In this document: positions 19,161 through 27,967 of the stretch, piece by piece
How the letters are laid out: each line of letters begins with the position of its first letter
Numbering within the stretch: the stretch's first letter is position 1
Assembly: GCA_965223165.1 (NCBI GenBank)
Contig: CBDCVQ010000003.1
Span: forward strand, 62,001 to 126,000
Reading direction: 5' to 3'
DNA length: 64,000 nucleotides
DNA from: JABDMH01 sp965223165
Lineage (GTDB): Bacteria > Bacteroidota > Bacteroidia > Chitinophagales > Saprospiraceae
Notes under the pieces: generated by a model
What the model saw: the letters and a program-made list of their open reading frames with translations, nothing else
Database searches by the model: none
Told to the model about the DNA's origin: nothing
Translations under genes and position numbers: made by a program

Positions 19161-19192
19161 CCAGGTCCCACTTGTCCGGAAGCGGGGCCTGG
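19161..19192. terminator. Bidirectional terminator-like hairpin between convergent genes
   Basis: CCAGGTCCC (19161-19169) pairs with GGGGCCTGG (19184-19192), a 9-bp stem with one G-T pair and a 14-nt loop. It lies in the 92-bp gap between the convergent genes ending at 19125 and 19218. No T tract follows on either strand. Confidence 0.35.
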
Positions 19193-19217
19193 ATGGTGCT
19201 GGCACTACGCGTTATTC

Positions 19218-19685
19218 CTAGTTGGAGGAAGGCCTGGCCGGCAACATGTTGCGGATGGCGGTCAGCTTCCACTGATCCCTTCGTTTGACCGCCACAAAAG
19301 TACTCCACATCTGACGGTCCTTGCCAGCAGCCGCTCCCTTGATCGTGTAGCGGGCATCCGCCAAAGCCGTGCGATCGTTGAGAAAACGCACCCGCTCCAC
19401 CACGATGGAACGCTCGCCCGGATTGCGGCGCGAACTGCCAATCATGCCCTTGACCAGGCTCTTGCGACCCTGCCGCCACACGCCACTAGATACCAACTGA
19501 TCGGCATCCGGGGTAAATAGCCGAAGGATAGCCGCCGTATCCCGATCTTCCCTCGCTTGCGCATAGTCGGATACCAGGTCGCGAACAGCCTGTTCTTTTG
19601 CTTGGGGTATCTGGCCATAGCCAGTCGTGCTATGGACAATCACCAGGCCGATGATGATGGTTCGAATAAGTAGTTGGCATGACAT
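19218..19685 (-). CDS. Secreted SnoaL-like/DUF4440 (SgcJ/EcaC-type) protein
   Basis: This 155-residue protein begins at ATG 19685 with a Sec signal (MSCQLLIRTIIIGLVIVHST, then TGYGQ). The mature part reads as a cystatin-like NTF2/SnoaL fold: an N-terminal helix (AVRDLVSDYAQAREDRDTAA), then LFTPDADQLVSSG and three long strands ending DQWKLTAIRNML. The family contains small ligand-binding or isomerase-like proteins, and no function can be assigned here. The frame stays open for 89 more codons upstream of this ATG. That part lacks family similarity and would bury the signal peptide, so the shorter start was chosen. Confidence 0.7.
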   Translation of the reverse strand: MSCQLLIRTIIIGLVIVHSTTGYGQIPQAKEQAVRDLVSDYAQAREDRDTAAILRLFTPDADQLVSSGVWRQGRKSLVKGMIGSSRRNPGERSIVVERVRFLNDRTALADARYTIKGAAAGKDRQMWSTFVAVKRRDQWKLTAIRNMLPARPSSN

Positions 19686-20123
19686 AAGCGGAAAAATTGC
19701 TAAGCTGAAGTACGGCAAAATAGCTCGGGCAGGCAAGACATGATCTCGATGACACAGGTCGGCACTAGTGGACTGTAACACTGGAAGCGGAATGCCCGAT
19801 CGCATTCTTTCGCACCAACTCTTCATCGCCAGAAGCCCCCGACAACTATCGGGGTAGCTTAGGCTATGTGCGGTTCTGTCTCTTCGATTTGGCACCAAAT
19901 AATTGCGATCCATGCATCCCTTTTCAATGTTACCGTCCACTAGATCTTTCATCCCTGCGGGTCACCTTTGTTACGGGTCCTGAGGATTTGCCGCCGTGAG
20001 GTGAGGTGAGCGGTTCTAGGCCCAATATTTGCTGCTTCTTACCCGGGAAGGCAGGGGGATTAGAGCCAAAAGACACGCCTCAGGACCTTTTCGTAAATTG
20101 GAATATGTCAAAATAGGAAAGCA
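19686..20123. other. Intergenic region between divergent genes
   Basis: No gene is supported in these 438 bases. A small perfect hairpin, CCCCGA-CAACTA-TCGGGG, lies near 19837-19855. Close to the phosphofructokinase start, TAAATTGG (about 20094-20101) resembles the TAnnTTTG promoter box with one mismatch and would give a short leader. The long open frame on the minus strand is discussed with the gene at 19218. Confidence 0.4.
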
Positions 20124-21473
20124 ATGAAACCTGCTGACTTACAAATCAAGACACTCGGCGAATGCAAGATCCCCTCTCCCTTTGCCCATACCATCATGGA
20201 CGGAGAAACCGAGTTCCACTTTATCAATGAAGACATCCGCATCTTTTTTGACGTCAAGCACAACACCGTTGAGACAAACGGCCAGGAGCGGTCCACCCTA
20301 AGCATGGAGTCCGCCGGTCCGCGGGAGCAGATCTATTTCGATCCCTCCAAGACGACGGTGGCGATCGTGACTTGCGGGGGGCTCTGCCCGGGCATCAACG
20401 ATGTGATCCGAAGCTTGGTCATGACACTATACTATCGGTACGATGTGCGAAAAGTCTTAGGAGTGCAATACGGCTACGAAGGATTCATTCCGAAGTATAA
20501 ACATCCCTTCGTAGAACTCAATCCCGAGGTGGTCACCGACATCCATCACTCGGGAGGATCGATCCTTGGCTCCTCCCGTGGTGCCCAAGATGTCACCGCC
20601 ATCGTCGACTGTCTAGAACGGCATGGCATCAATATCCTCTTTACCATTGGGGGAGACGGCACCTTGCATGGCGCACTCGCCGTCCACCAAGAAATCGAGC
20701 GAAGGGGACTGAAGATATCCGTCGCGGGTATCCCCAAGACGATTGACAATGACATCAACCTGATCGAGAAGACTTTTGGGTTTGAGACTTCCTTTACTAT
20801 CGCCAGTCCCATCATCCGGGACGCTCACAATGAAGCCAAAGGGGCCTACAATGGCATTGCAATGGTCAAGCTCATGGGACGAGATTCCGGTTTCATCGCC
20901 GCCAATGCTGCCCTCTCCATGCCAGAAGTTAACCTGGTCCTGGTACCAGAAGTGGAGTTCGATCTGCACGGCCCCAAGGGCCTGCTAGAGACCATTCGCA
21001 GGCGCCTTGAGCGTAAGCATCATTGCGTCATCGTCGTCGCAGAAGGGGCAGGTCAGGCGCTGTTTGAAAACAAAGAACAAATGACGGATGCCTCGGGCAA
21101 CAAACTGCATGAGGACATCGGCGTCTATCTCAAGGCACAAATTGCTGAATACCTAAGGGGTCTGGGCATGCCCGCCTCCATCAAATACATTGACCCCAGC
21201 TACATCATTCGCAGCGCACCAGCCAATCCCAGTGACAGTATTTTTTGCAATAAACTCGGTCTCAATGGTGTACATGGCGCTATGGCGGGTAAGACCAACT
21301 TCGTGGTCGGTCGCCGAAATAATAAGTTCGTGCACCTGCCCATCGAGCTGGTCATTGCTCAGCGTAAGAAGATCGATGTCACGGGCGACCTCTGGCTGAA
21401 TGTACTTGAGACGACCGGACAGCCTATGAGCATGAAGAACAAGAAGGGCAAGCAAGTGCTTGAAGCCACCTGA
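20124..21473 (+). CDS. 6-phosphofructokinase, ATP-type of the long (plant/trypanosome-like) clade
   Basis: This 449-residue cytoplasmic enzyme phosphorylates fructose 6-phosphate to fructose 1,6-bisphosphate in glycolysis. The PfkA fold is marked by CGGLCPGINDVIRS, the nucleotide loop IGGDGTLHGA (Asp178-Gly179), the catalytic PKTIDNDI (Lys205, Thr, Asp) and MGRDSGFIA. Gly at the position after GGD indicates ATP rather than pyrophosphate use. Lys at the later position is the residue usual in PPi enzymes, but it also occurs in the ATP-dependent plant and trypanosomatid PFKs, which have a similar length and N-terminal extension. I therefore favour ATP with moderate confidence. The gene is monocistronic and converges on the permease gene 11 bp away. 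Confidence 0.9.
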   Translation: MKPADLQIKTLGECKIPSPFAHTIMDGETEFHFINEDIRIFFDVKHNTVETNGQERSTLSMESAGPREQIYFDPSKTTVAIVTCGGLCPGINDVIRSLVMTLYYRYDVRKVLGVQYGYEGFIPKYKHPFVELNPEVVTDIHHSGGSILGSSRGAQDVTAIVDCLERHGINILFTIGGDGTLHGALAVHQEIERRGLKISVAGIPKTIDNDINLIEKTFGFETSFTIASPIIRDAHNEAKGAYNGIAMVKLMGRDSGFIAANAALSMPEVNLVLVPEVEFDLHGPKGLLETIRRRLERKHHCVIVVAEGAGQALFENKEQMTDASGNKLHEDIGVYLKAQIAEYLRGLGMPASIKYIDPSYIIRSAPANPSDSIFCNKLGLNGVHGAMAGKTNFVVGRRNNKFVHLPIELVIAQRKKIDVTGDLWLNVLETTGQPMSMKNKKGKQVLEAT

Positions 21474-21484
21474 TCCACGCGTCC

Positions 21485-23893
21485 CTACTCGTCCCGCAGG
21501 GTGATCGCCAGATCCACCATGGCCGTGCGCAAGGTGTGATAGGAGACGGTCAACACCGATATCAAGATCAGGAGAACGACCGGCCAGACGAATAGCAGCA
21601 GGCTCATTTCGATGCGGACAGCAAAGCCCTCCAGCCATCGCTGCATGATAAACCACGAGATCGGCAGCGACAGCAGTATAGCCAGTCCCACCAGTTTCAT
21701 AAAATCGGTGGTCAACAACATCCAGAGGTTTTGGACCGAAGCGCCTAAGATCTTTCGCACCCCCACCTCCTTGGTGCGAAGGCCGGTCATGTAGGAGGCG
21801 AGTCCAAACAGACCCAGGCAGGCTACGAATATGGCCAGGCCGGAAAACAAACCAAAAATTGACCCAAACTGGACCTCTGCCTTGTACTGTTCATTGTAGT
21901 GATCGTCCAAGAAGAAGTAATTAAAGAGCTTGTTGTCAAAGGTGCGATCCCAATGCCTTTCAATACTAGCCACGGATTCACGCATATTGGCGCTTTGGAT
22001 GTCGATCGAGTAGTAGCCCGACGGAGCGGGGAAATAGCGAAAAACGAGCGCATCGTAGGCCTGCTTGGGCGACTCCTGTCGGTAGTCCTTGACGATGCCC
22101 ACAATGGCAAAGGTATCTCCCCAGAACAGAATTTTCCGGTTTAAGATTTCTTCCGGATCACTAAATCCCATGCGTCGCATCGCCGACTCATTAAGCAGTA
22201 CATTCGACTCTTCCGTACCAAAATTCCGGTCAAACGCCCGACCGGCGATCACCTCAAGCCCATAGAAATCGATGAACCCATCATCGCTGCCAACCACCCG
22301 GTACTGGTTGCTCTCCTGGTCGGTCTGGGTCAACAGCCGGATACCCCCGGCATTCCAGTTTGGTGTCCTGCCCGGTACGGCAGATGACGTGGCCACCTTG
22401 CCCACAAAGGACTCTCGTCCCAATAAATCTCTAAACACGTCATCGCGCTGGGCCAGGACCGAATCACTCCGATAGTTAGGCGTTTCCACCACCAGCGTCT
22501 GATCGATCTTGACGCCCAGATCCTGTGATTGCAGGTGGTTCATCTGGCGCGATACCACATAGGTACCCGTGATCAACACGATCGAAGCAAGGAATTGGAA
22601 GGTTACCAGTCCCTTACGCAGATAATTGCCACCCTGGCTGTCGGTAAACTTTCCGCGGAGGACCGTCACCGGCTTAAACCTGGCCAACACCATGGCCGGA
22701 TAAAAACCCGAGAGGAAGACGCCAAGCAAAAACATCCCCGTCAGGCCCATCCAGAAAAGGGGGTCTTGTGGCCAGCTGTACGCCGACGCTCGTCCTACAA
22801 AGTTGTTGAAGTGGGGAAAGGCCACCAATACCATCAGTCCAGCTAGGACGAAAGACAGCAAATTAATCAGGAAGGATTCTGTCATAAACTGTCTCACCAA
22901 CTGCGACCTTAGGCTCCCTAAGACCTTTCGCACGCCCACCTCCCGAGCACGGCTCATCGAGCGGGCCGTGGTCAAATTGATGTAATTAATCCAAGCAATA
23001 AACATCACAAACATCCCGATGATCAATAGGAAATGTGTCGTCTTTTCATTGCCGGTGGCTTTGATTTCACTACGATAATTAGACGTCAGGTGGATCTTTG
23101 GGAGGGGCTGCAATACAAACTCCATACCTGCGTCCCAACGTGCCAATTCCTCTCCCGCTCTGCGTTCTACAAAGGCCGGAAACTTGGCTGCCAGCTGCTC
23201 CACATCGGCCCGGGGATCGAGCACTACATAGTTGAGAAAACCATCCCACTGCCAAGCGGTCCTTGCGTTTTCACTCGTCAGCGCCACATAGGATTCAAAG
23301 GAATAGAGCAAATCAAAATCCATGTGCGACTGCTCCGGAAAATCAGCGTACACGCCGGTCACCTTAAACTCACGATCATCCCCCTGGATGATGACTTTGC
23401 CCAGCGGGTCTTCGGCACCAAACATCTTCTGCGCCAGGGATTGGCTAAGGACAACCGTAAACGGCTCCTTCAAGACCAAGCTATCGACCCCCTTTAGCAA
23501 GGGTATGGAGAAGACCTCAAAGAAAGAGGCACCTGCGTAATAGGAGCTCTCCAACTCATAGTAGACCTTGTTATAAGAGATCGATGCTCCACTGGAATGT
23601 AGATTGACAAACTCAAGCACCTCCGGAAAGTCTTCCTGCATATGTAATCCGACCCCTGCGCAGCCTGCCGCCCATTGGGTGGTCAGCTCTCCCTTGTTGT
23701 AGCGATTGGTCTGTACCCGATAGATGTTTTCCTTGTTTTCAAAGAAGGAATCATACGAAAGCTCGTAGTACACATACTGTAGAATGATAAATCCGGCAGC
23801 CATGCCAATGGCCAAGCCCAGCACGTTGATGGCCGAATACAGGGGATGTCGCTTGAAGTTGCGGAGGGCAACCGTCAGATAGTTCCTAATCAT
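21485..23893 (-). CDS. ABC transporter permease, MacB/FtsX family
   Basis: This 802-residue inner-membrane protein has the duplicated Bacteroidota MacB-like layout. TM1 follows NYLTVALRNFKRHPLYSAIN. A first MacB periplasmic domain (about 50-270) is followed by a three-helix FtsX domain containing SRAREVGVRKVLGS. A linker helix, a second periplasmic domain (about 440-660) and a second FtsX domain with the matching RTKEVGVRKILGASVQNLW then follow. The EVGVRKxLG motifs are the coupling helices that contact the ATPase. No ATP-binding subunit or membrane-fusion partner lies nearby, so it must use one encoded elsewhere, as is common for this family. Such proteins mostly drive mechanotransmission at the outer membrane, lipoprotein release or peptide export; the substrate is unknown. 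Confidence 0.85.
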   Translation of the reverse strand: MIRNYLTVALRNFKRHPLYSAINVLGLAIGMAAGFIILQYVYYELSYDSFFENKENIYRVQTNRYNKGELTTQWAAGCAGVGLHMQEDFPEVLEFVNLHSSGASISYNKVYYELESSYYAGASFFEVFSIPLLKGVDSLVLKEPFTVVLSQSLAQKMFGAEDPLGKVIIQGDDREFKVTGVYADFPEQSHMDFDLLYSFESYVALTSENARTAWQWDGFLNYVVLDPRADVEQLAAKFPAFVERRAGEELARWDAGMEFVLQPLPKIHLTSNYRSEIKATGNEKTTHFLLIIGMFVMFIAWINYINLTTARSMSRAREVGVRKVLGSLRSQLVRQFMTESFLINLLSFVLAGLMVLVAFPHFNNFVGRASAYSWPQDPLFWMGLTGMFLLGVFLSGFYPAMVLARFKPVTVLRGKFTDSQGGNYLRKGLVTFQFLASIVLITGTYVVSRQMNHLQSQDLGVKIDQTLVVETPNYRSDSVLAQRDDVFRDLLGRESFVGKVATSSAVPGRTPNWNAGGIRLLTQTDQESNQYRVVGSDDGFIDFYGLEVIAGRAFDRNFGTEESNVLLNESAMRRMGFSDPEEILNRKILFWGDTFAIVGIVKDYRQESPKQAYDALVFRYFPAPSGYYSIDIQSANMRESVASIERHWDRTFDNKLFNYFFLDDHYNEQYKAEVQFGSIFGLFSGLAIFVACLGLFGLASYMTGLRTKEVGVRKILGASVQNLWMLLTTDFMKLVGLAILLSLPISWFIMQRWLEGFAVRIEMSLLLFVWPVVLLILISVLTVSYHTLRTAMVDLAITLRDE

Positions 23894-23998
23894 AGTTGGA
23901 TCTCGATCTTATGCTTGCATACAGGTGCCTCCCGTGATTGGAGGTCGTCATCAAAAGGACTCCGGTGTCGGGTAAATAGTTGCAAGGCCCCTATAAAA

Positions 23999-24787
23999 CT
24001 AGAGAATGATGCTGCCCAGGCCGCCATCGGCCACAATGGCCTGTCCCACAATAAAGTTGGAGTCGGGGCTCCAAAGAAACATGGTGCATTTGGCAATTTC
24101 CTCGGCGGTGCCGATACGACCAATGGGATGCTGATTGCCCCAATCCTTCAGCACCTGCCCTAGCTCCCCATGCTGCGCGGCGCAGTAGCGCAGGAGCGGG
24201 GTATCAATGGAGCCCGGGCAGATGCAATTTACAAATATGCCTTCCGCTGCGTGGTCTAGACCGAGCGAGCGAGTCATCGCCACGACCGCTCCCTTGGAGG
24301 TTGCATAGGCCAACACATTTCGCTGGCAGCGCAGCCCTTGGATCGAGCTAATATTGACAATGCCACCTCCGCCAGACGCGCGGATGGATGGGATAAAGTG
24401 TCTACAGGTGAGATAGATGCCTTTAAGGTTGACGTCCAGGGTGCGATCCCACAACTCCTCGCTGGTGGTCTCCGCGGTGCCATACGTTTGCAGGCCAGCA
24501 GAATTGGCCAAATATCGCACGGGGCCCAATGCCGTCGCACGTGCGGCAAGAGCCCTGACCTCCGCCTCCCGTGTCACATCCGTCTCATAGAAAGTAGCTT
24601 CCCCACCCCATTCGCTGATTTGGGCCAGGGTCTCCTGTGCACCCACTTCATCGATATCTGCGATCACGACTAGCGCACCCCGTCGCGCTGCCTCCAGAGA
24701 GATGGATCTGCCGATACCAGATGCGCCTCCCGTCACCACGGCAACCGCCCCACTGATCCAATGCTGTTCCGTCGCACTTGTGTCCAT
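23999..24787 (-). CDS. SDR-family NAD(P)-dependent dehydrogenase, possibly sugar-acid linked
   Basis: This 262-residue classical short-chain dehydrogenase has the cofactor loop VTGGASGIGRS, an NSAG variant of the NNAG motif (ANSAGLQTYG), catalytic Ser in NISSIQG, and YATSK (Tyr and Lys). The C-terminal family stretch is CPGSIDTPLLR. It lies 44 bp downstream of uxuA on the same strand. In Bacillus the fructuronate reductase that feeds UxuA is an SDR, so a role as D-mannonate or related sugar dehydrogenase is reasonable. The sequence also resembles L-fucose/L-rhamnose-type dehydrogenases, and substrate choice cannot be read from sequence. Cytoplasmic, with no signal peptide. Confidence 0.8.
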   Translation of the reverse strand: MDTSATEQHWISGAVAVVTGGASGIGRSISLEAARRGALVVIADIDEVGAQETLAQISEWGGEATFYETDVTREAEVRALAARATALGPVRYLANSAGLQTYGTAETTSEELWDRTLDVNLKGIYLTCRHFIPSIRASGGGGIVNISSIQGLRCQRNVLAYATSKGAVVAMTRSLGLDHAAEGIFVNCICPGSIDTPLLRYCAAQHGELGQVLKDWGNQHPIGRIGTAEEIAKCTMFLWSPDSNFIVGQAIVADGGLGSIIL

Positions 24788-24831
24788 AATCCCAAAAGCC
24801 TTGTCACTGGCCCGTACACCAGCAAGATTTA

Positions 24832-26019
24832 TCAGATCGAACCGAGAATGCCTGCCTCTAGTCCCCGTAGCTCAGCCAGACCTCTGAGCCTTCCGATCGC
24901 CGAGTACCCGGGGTTGACCTCCTTGCCCAGATCGTCCAGCATGCGATGCCCGTGGTCCGGCCGAAAAGGTAACGGCCGGTCCGTGTCACGCTGGCGCGAC
25001 ACCTCGATCAGTGCTCGCATCACGGCATACATATCCACCCCTCCCGACAGGTGGTCATCCTCATAAAATGATCGCAGCTTATGATTGGTGACATTGCGCA
25101 TATGCACAAAGTGAATGCGCGGCCCGAAGTCACGCACCATCCGGGCCACGTCATTGTCCGGACGCGAACCCAGAGAGCCTGTGCATAGGGTCAATCCATT
25201 GTTGGGATGATCCACCAGTTGAAGAAACTGCTCCAGATCCTCATAGGTGCTGATGATCCGTGGCAGTCCCAGTATGTCAAAGGGCGGGTCATCGGGATGG
25301 ATCGCCATGCGGATACCCTGCTCCGCCGCCACGGGGATGACCTCCGAAAGGAAATATCTGAGATGAGAGCGATACGTCTCACTGTCCAGCCCATCATACT
25401 TGGCAATGGCCGAGCGAAATTCGGACAGACCAAAGCCCTGATCGGAGCCCGGAAGACCAGCAAGTACGGTGCTTACCAATTCGGACTTTTCCCCCTCGCT
25501 CATCTCCTCATAAAGTCGCTCTGCGGCGGACATCACATCGGCACTGTAGGTGTCACGAGCCTCCGGTCGCTTCAAAATAAAGAGATCAAAGGCGGCCAAA
25601 GTGGTATAGTCAAACAGGAGGGCCGTCGAACCATCCACCATGGGTGCATTGAGATGGGTGCGCGTCCAATCGAGGGCGGGCATAAAATTGTAGCAGAGCG
25701 TGTCCAATCCGCACTGTCCGATGTGCCTGAGGGACTCCTTGTAGCGCTCAATATATTGCTGAAAATCACCCGTCTGCGTCTTAATATCTTCATGTATCGG
25801 GAGGCTTTCGATCACGGACCATCGCAGACCGGCTTCCTCGACCTCGGCCTGCCGTTTGCGTATCTCATCCACGGTCCAGACCCCTCCAATCGGGACATGA
25901 TGTAGGGCCGTGACTATACCTGTAGCTCCTGCCTGCCGGATATCGGCTAGCGTGACCGGGTCATCGGGACCGTACCATCGCCAGGTCTGTTCCAGCAGCC
26001 CATTTTTAGCTCTTTCCAT
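24832..26019 (-). CDS. uxuA: D-mannonate dehydratase
   Basis: This 395-residue enzyme matches E. coli UxuA (394 aa) closely along its length. Conserved stretches are EQTWRWYGPDDPVTLADIRQ, GATGIVTALHHVP, ESLPIHEDIK, the metal/substrate region MAIHPDDPPFDILGLPRI, LCTGSLGSRPDND and HFVHMRNV. It dehydrates D-mannonate to 2-keto-3-deoxygluconate in glucuronate catabolism, in the cytoplasm with a divalent metal. ATG 26019 was chosen over TTG 26037 because the -7 promoter box at 26026-26033 would leave the TTG outside the transcript. The SDR gene follows 44 bp downstream, probably in one operon. No uxaC or kdgK is visible in the window. Confidence 0.93.
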   Translation of the reverse strand: MERAKNGLLEQTWRWYGPDDPVTLADIRQAGATGIVTALHHVPIGGVWTVDEIRKRQAEVEEAGLRWSVIESLPIHEDIKTQTGDFQQYIERYKESLRHIGQCGLDTLCYNFMPALDWTRTHLNAPMVDGSTALLFDYTTLAAFDLFILKRPEARDTYSADVMSAAERLYEEMSEGEKSELVSTVLAGLPGSDQGFGLSEFRSAIAKYDGLDSETYRSHLRYFLSEVIPVAAEQGIRMAIHPDDPPFDILGLPRIISTYEDLEQFLQLVDHPNNGLTLCTGSLGSRPDNDVARMVRDFGPRIHFVHMRNVTNHKLRSFYEDDHLSGGVDMYAVMRALIEVSRQRDTDRPLPFRPDHGHRMLDDLGKEVNPGYSAIGRLRGLAELRGLEAGILGSI

Positions 26020-26025
26020 GGGAGC

Positions 26026-26033
26026 CAAAGATA
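26026..26033 (-). promoter_or_regulatory. TAnnTTTG -7 promoter box before uxuA
   Basis: The minus strand reads TATCTTTG, an exact match to the Bacteroidota -7 consensus. It sits 6 bp before the uxuA ATG, so transcription would begin at or next to the start codon (leaderless mRNA). No clear TTG -33 element lies at the usual distance. Confidence 0.35.
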
Positions 26034-26273
26034 GCAATCATCCCTGTTCGACTGTCGACGGATGTGCAGCCTCCTTGAGGCTTTAACAGCTACCGATCAA
26101 ATGTCCTTCCATGGTGAGCCACATTCGTGAGCAGGTAGCCTGCCAGGAGCATCATAGATCACATACCAGTCATCAGCGCTTCAGGGAAAGCGGCAGAATT
26201 GCGTACCTTCTAAGTTGAATTTCCCCTTTCCAATTTTAACCATATTGGCGAAGTGACTGCAACTCTCTCTTGG

Positions 26274-27944
26274 ATGACATCAAACACGTCTATTCGCACC
26301 CTTGTACTACTCGTCGGCCTAGCTTTGGCCCACTGCACTTCACCTCCCGACGGCTCAGAGGCAGCGTCGAGCGATATACTCATCTATGGCGGTACTTCAG
26401 CGGCGGTCATTGCCGCCGTACAGGTCAAACATATGGGGCTGGAACCCATGATCGTCTGCCCTGAAAAGCATCTGGGGGGTATGACAGCTTCGGGACTGGG
26501 TTGGACAGATACCGGCAACAAGGCCGTGATCGGCGGACTAGCACGGGATTTTTATCATCGCATCTACCAGGCATATCTCAAGCCGGAGGCTTGGCCTTGG
26601 CAGGACAAGTCGGAATACGGCAATCGGGGCCAGGGAAATGCGGCGATCGACGGAGAAAACCGCACGATGTGGATTTTCGAGCCACACCTTGCCGAGGAAA
26701 TCTTTGAGCAATACATCGATGAACTCGACATCACAGTGCATCGCGGAGAATGGCTGGACAGAGTGCAAGGGGTCAAGAAGAACGGCACCACGATCGAATC
26801 GATTACGACCCTCTCCGGTAAGACTTATCGGGCCCATACATTCATTGATGCTACATATGAGGGAGATCTGCTGGCGGCAGCCGGCTGCCGATATCACGTG
26901 GGACGGGAAGCGTGTGACGTGTATGGCGAATCTTGGAATGGTATCCAGGTTGGGGTCTTGCACCACAGGCATCACTTTATGACAGACATCAGTCCCTATA
27001 GGGTCCCGGGGGATCCGTCCAGTGGGGTCCTGCCACGCATCTCCACCGCCGATCCCGGACAAAAGTGCCAAGGTGACGACAAGGTGCAAGCGTATTGCTT
27101 TCGTACCTGTCTCACCCAAGTCTCCGCTAACCGCGTACCCTTTCAAGCACCCGAGGACTATCAACCCGATCAGTATGCCTTGCTGGCCAGGATTCTTGAG
27201 AGCGGCTGGCGGGAGACCTTTCACAAGTTTGATCCCATCCCAAACTGGAAAACCGATGTCAATAATCACGGTCCCTTCAGCTTTGACAACATTGGGATGA
27301 ACTACGAATATCCCGAAGCCACGTATGACCGCCGGCGGGAGATCATTGAAGAGCATACCAACTATCAGCAGGGACTGCTCTACTTCCTCGCCAATGACCC
27401 GCAAGTACCACAGGACGTACGGGAAGAAATGAGCCAATGGGGCTACGCCAAGGATGAGTTTGTAGACAATGGTCACTGGCCTCATCAGATCTACGTGCGG
27501 GAGGCCCGACGACTGATCGGCCAAAAGGTGATGACTGAGCACGAAGTCCTGGGAAAGAACCCCGTAGCTCAGCCAATCGGGATGGGCGCATATACCATGG
27601 ACTCGCACAACACACAGCGGTACATCAAGCCCGACGGCTATGTGCAAAATGAAGGGGATATCGGCGTGCGTCCTGACCAGCCCTATCAGATCGAGCTCGG
27701 CGCGCTGCTACCCCAGGTAGATGAGTGCAACAACCTGGTGGTCCCCGTGTGCTTGTCCAGTTCGCATATCGCTTTTGGTTCGATCCGTATGGAACCCGTG
27801 TTCATGATTCTAGGGCAGAGCGCCGCGACCCTGGCCGCGTTGGCCGCTTCCCGCGAGATCGGGGTACAAGAGGTGCCATACGTGGCCATCAAGGAGCAAC
27901 TGGTCCGGGACGGTCAGATACTGGAATATCGACTGGATCCTTAA
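26274..27944 (+). CDS. Exported FAD-dependent oxidoreductase (FAD_oxidored family)
   Basis: This 556-residue protein has a lipoprotein signal (SIRTLVLLVGLALAHC, Cys21) and an FAD-binding Rossmann start (DILIYGGTSAAVIAAVQ, a Gly-Gly-Thr variant of GxGxxG). The family signature CPEKHLGGMTASGLGWTD follows, then a second dinucleotide element FIDATYEGDLLAAAG. The C-terminal IAFGSIRMEPVFMILGQSAA matches the usual end of the domain. These proteins are common in polysaccharide-utilising Bacteroidota and Planctomycetes; their reaction is not established. A DUF5060 lipoprotein gene starts 23 bp downstream, so the two probably form an operon. ATG 26274 was chosen over GTG 26253 because it places the signal peptide directly at the N-terminus. 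Confidence 0.82.
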   Translation: MTSNTSIRTLVLLVGLALAHCTSPPDGSEAASSDILIYGGTSAAVIAAVQVKHMGLEPMIVCPEKHLGGMTASGLGWTDTGNKAVIGGLARDFYHRIYQAYLKPEAWPWQDKSEYGNRGQGNAAIDGENRTMWIFEPHLAEEIFEQYIDELDITVHRGEWLDRVQGVKKNGTTIESITTLSGKTYRAHTFIDATYEGDLLAAAGCRYHVGREACDVYGESWNGIQVGVLHHRHHFMTDISPYRVPGDPSSGVLPRISTADPGQKCQGDDKVQAYCFRTCLTQVSANRVPFQAPEDYQPDQYALLARILESGWRETFHKFDPIPNWKTDVNNHGPFSFDNIGMNYEYPEATYDRRREIIEEHTNYQQGLLYFLANDPQVPQDVREEMSQWGYAKDEFVDNGHWPHQIYVREARRLIGQKVMTEHEVLGKNPVAQPIGMGAYTMDSHNTQRYIKPDGYVQNEGDIGVRPDQPYQIELGALLPQVDECNNLVVPVCLSSSHIAFGSIRMEPVFMILGQSAATLAALAASREIGVQEVPYVAIKEQLVRDGQILEYRLDP

Positions 27945-27967
27945 TCAATCTCAAAAAGAATAATCAC

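Noticed and set aside
19686..19952. 89-codon N-terminal extension of the SnoaL-like protein
   Set aside because: No family similarity, and it would bury a clear Sec signal peptide; probably chance open frame or old decayed sequence.
26538..27647. 369-codon open frame opposite the FAD oxidoreductase gene
   Set aside because: Antisense shadow of a well-supported gene with no recognisable domain or signal.
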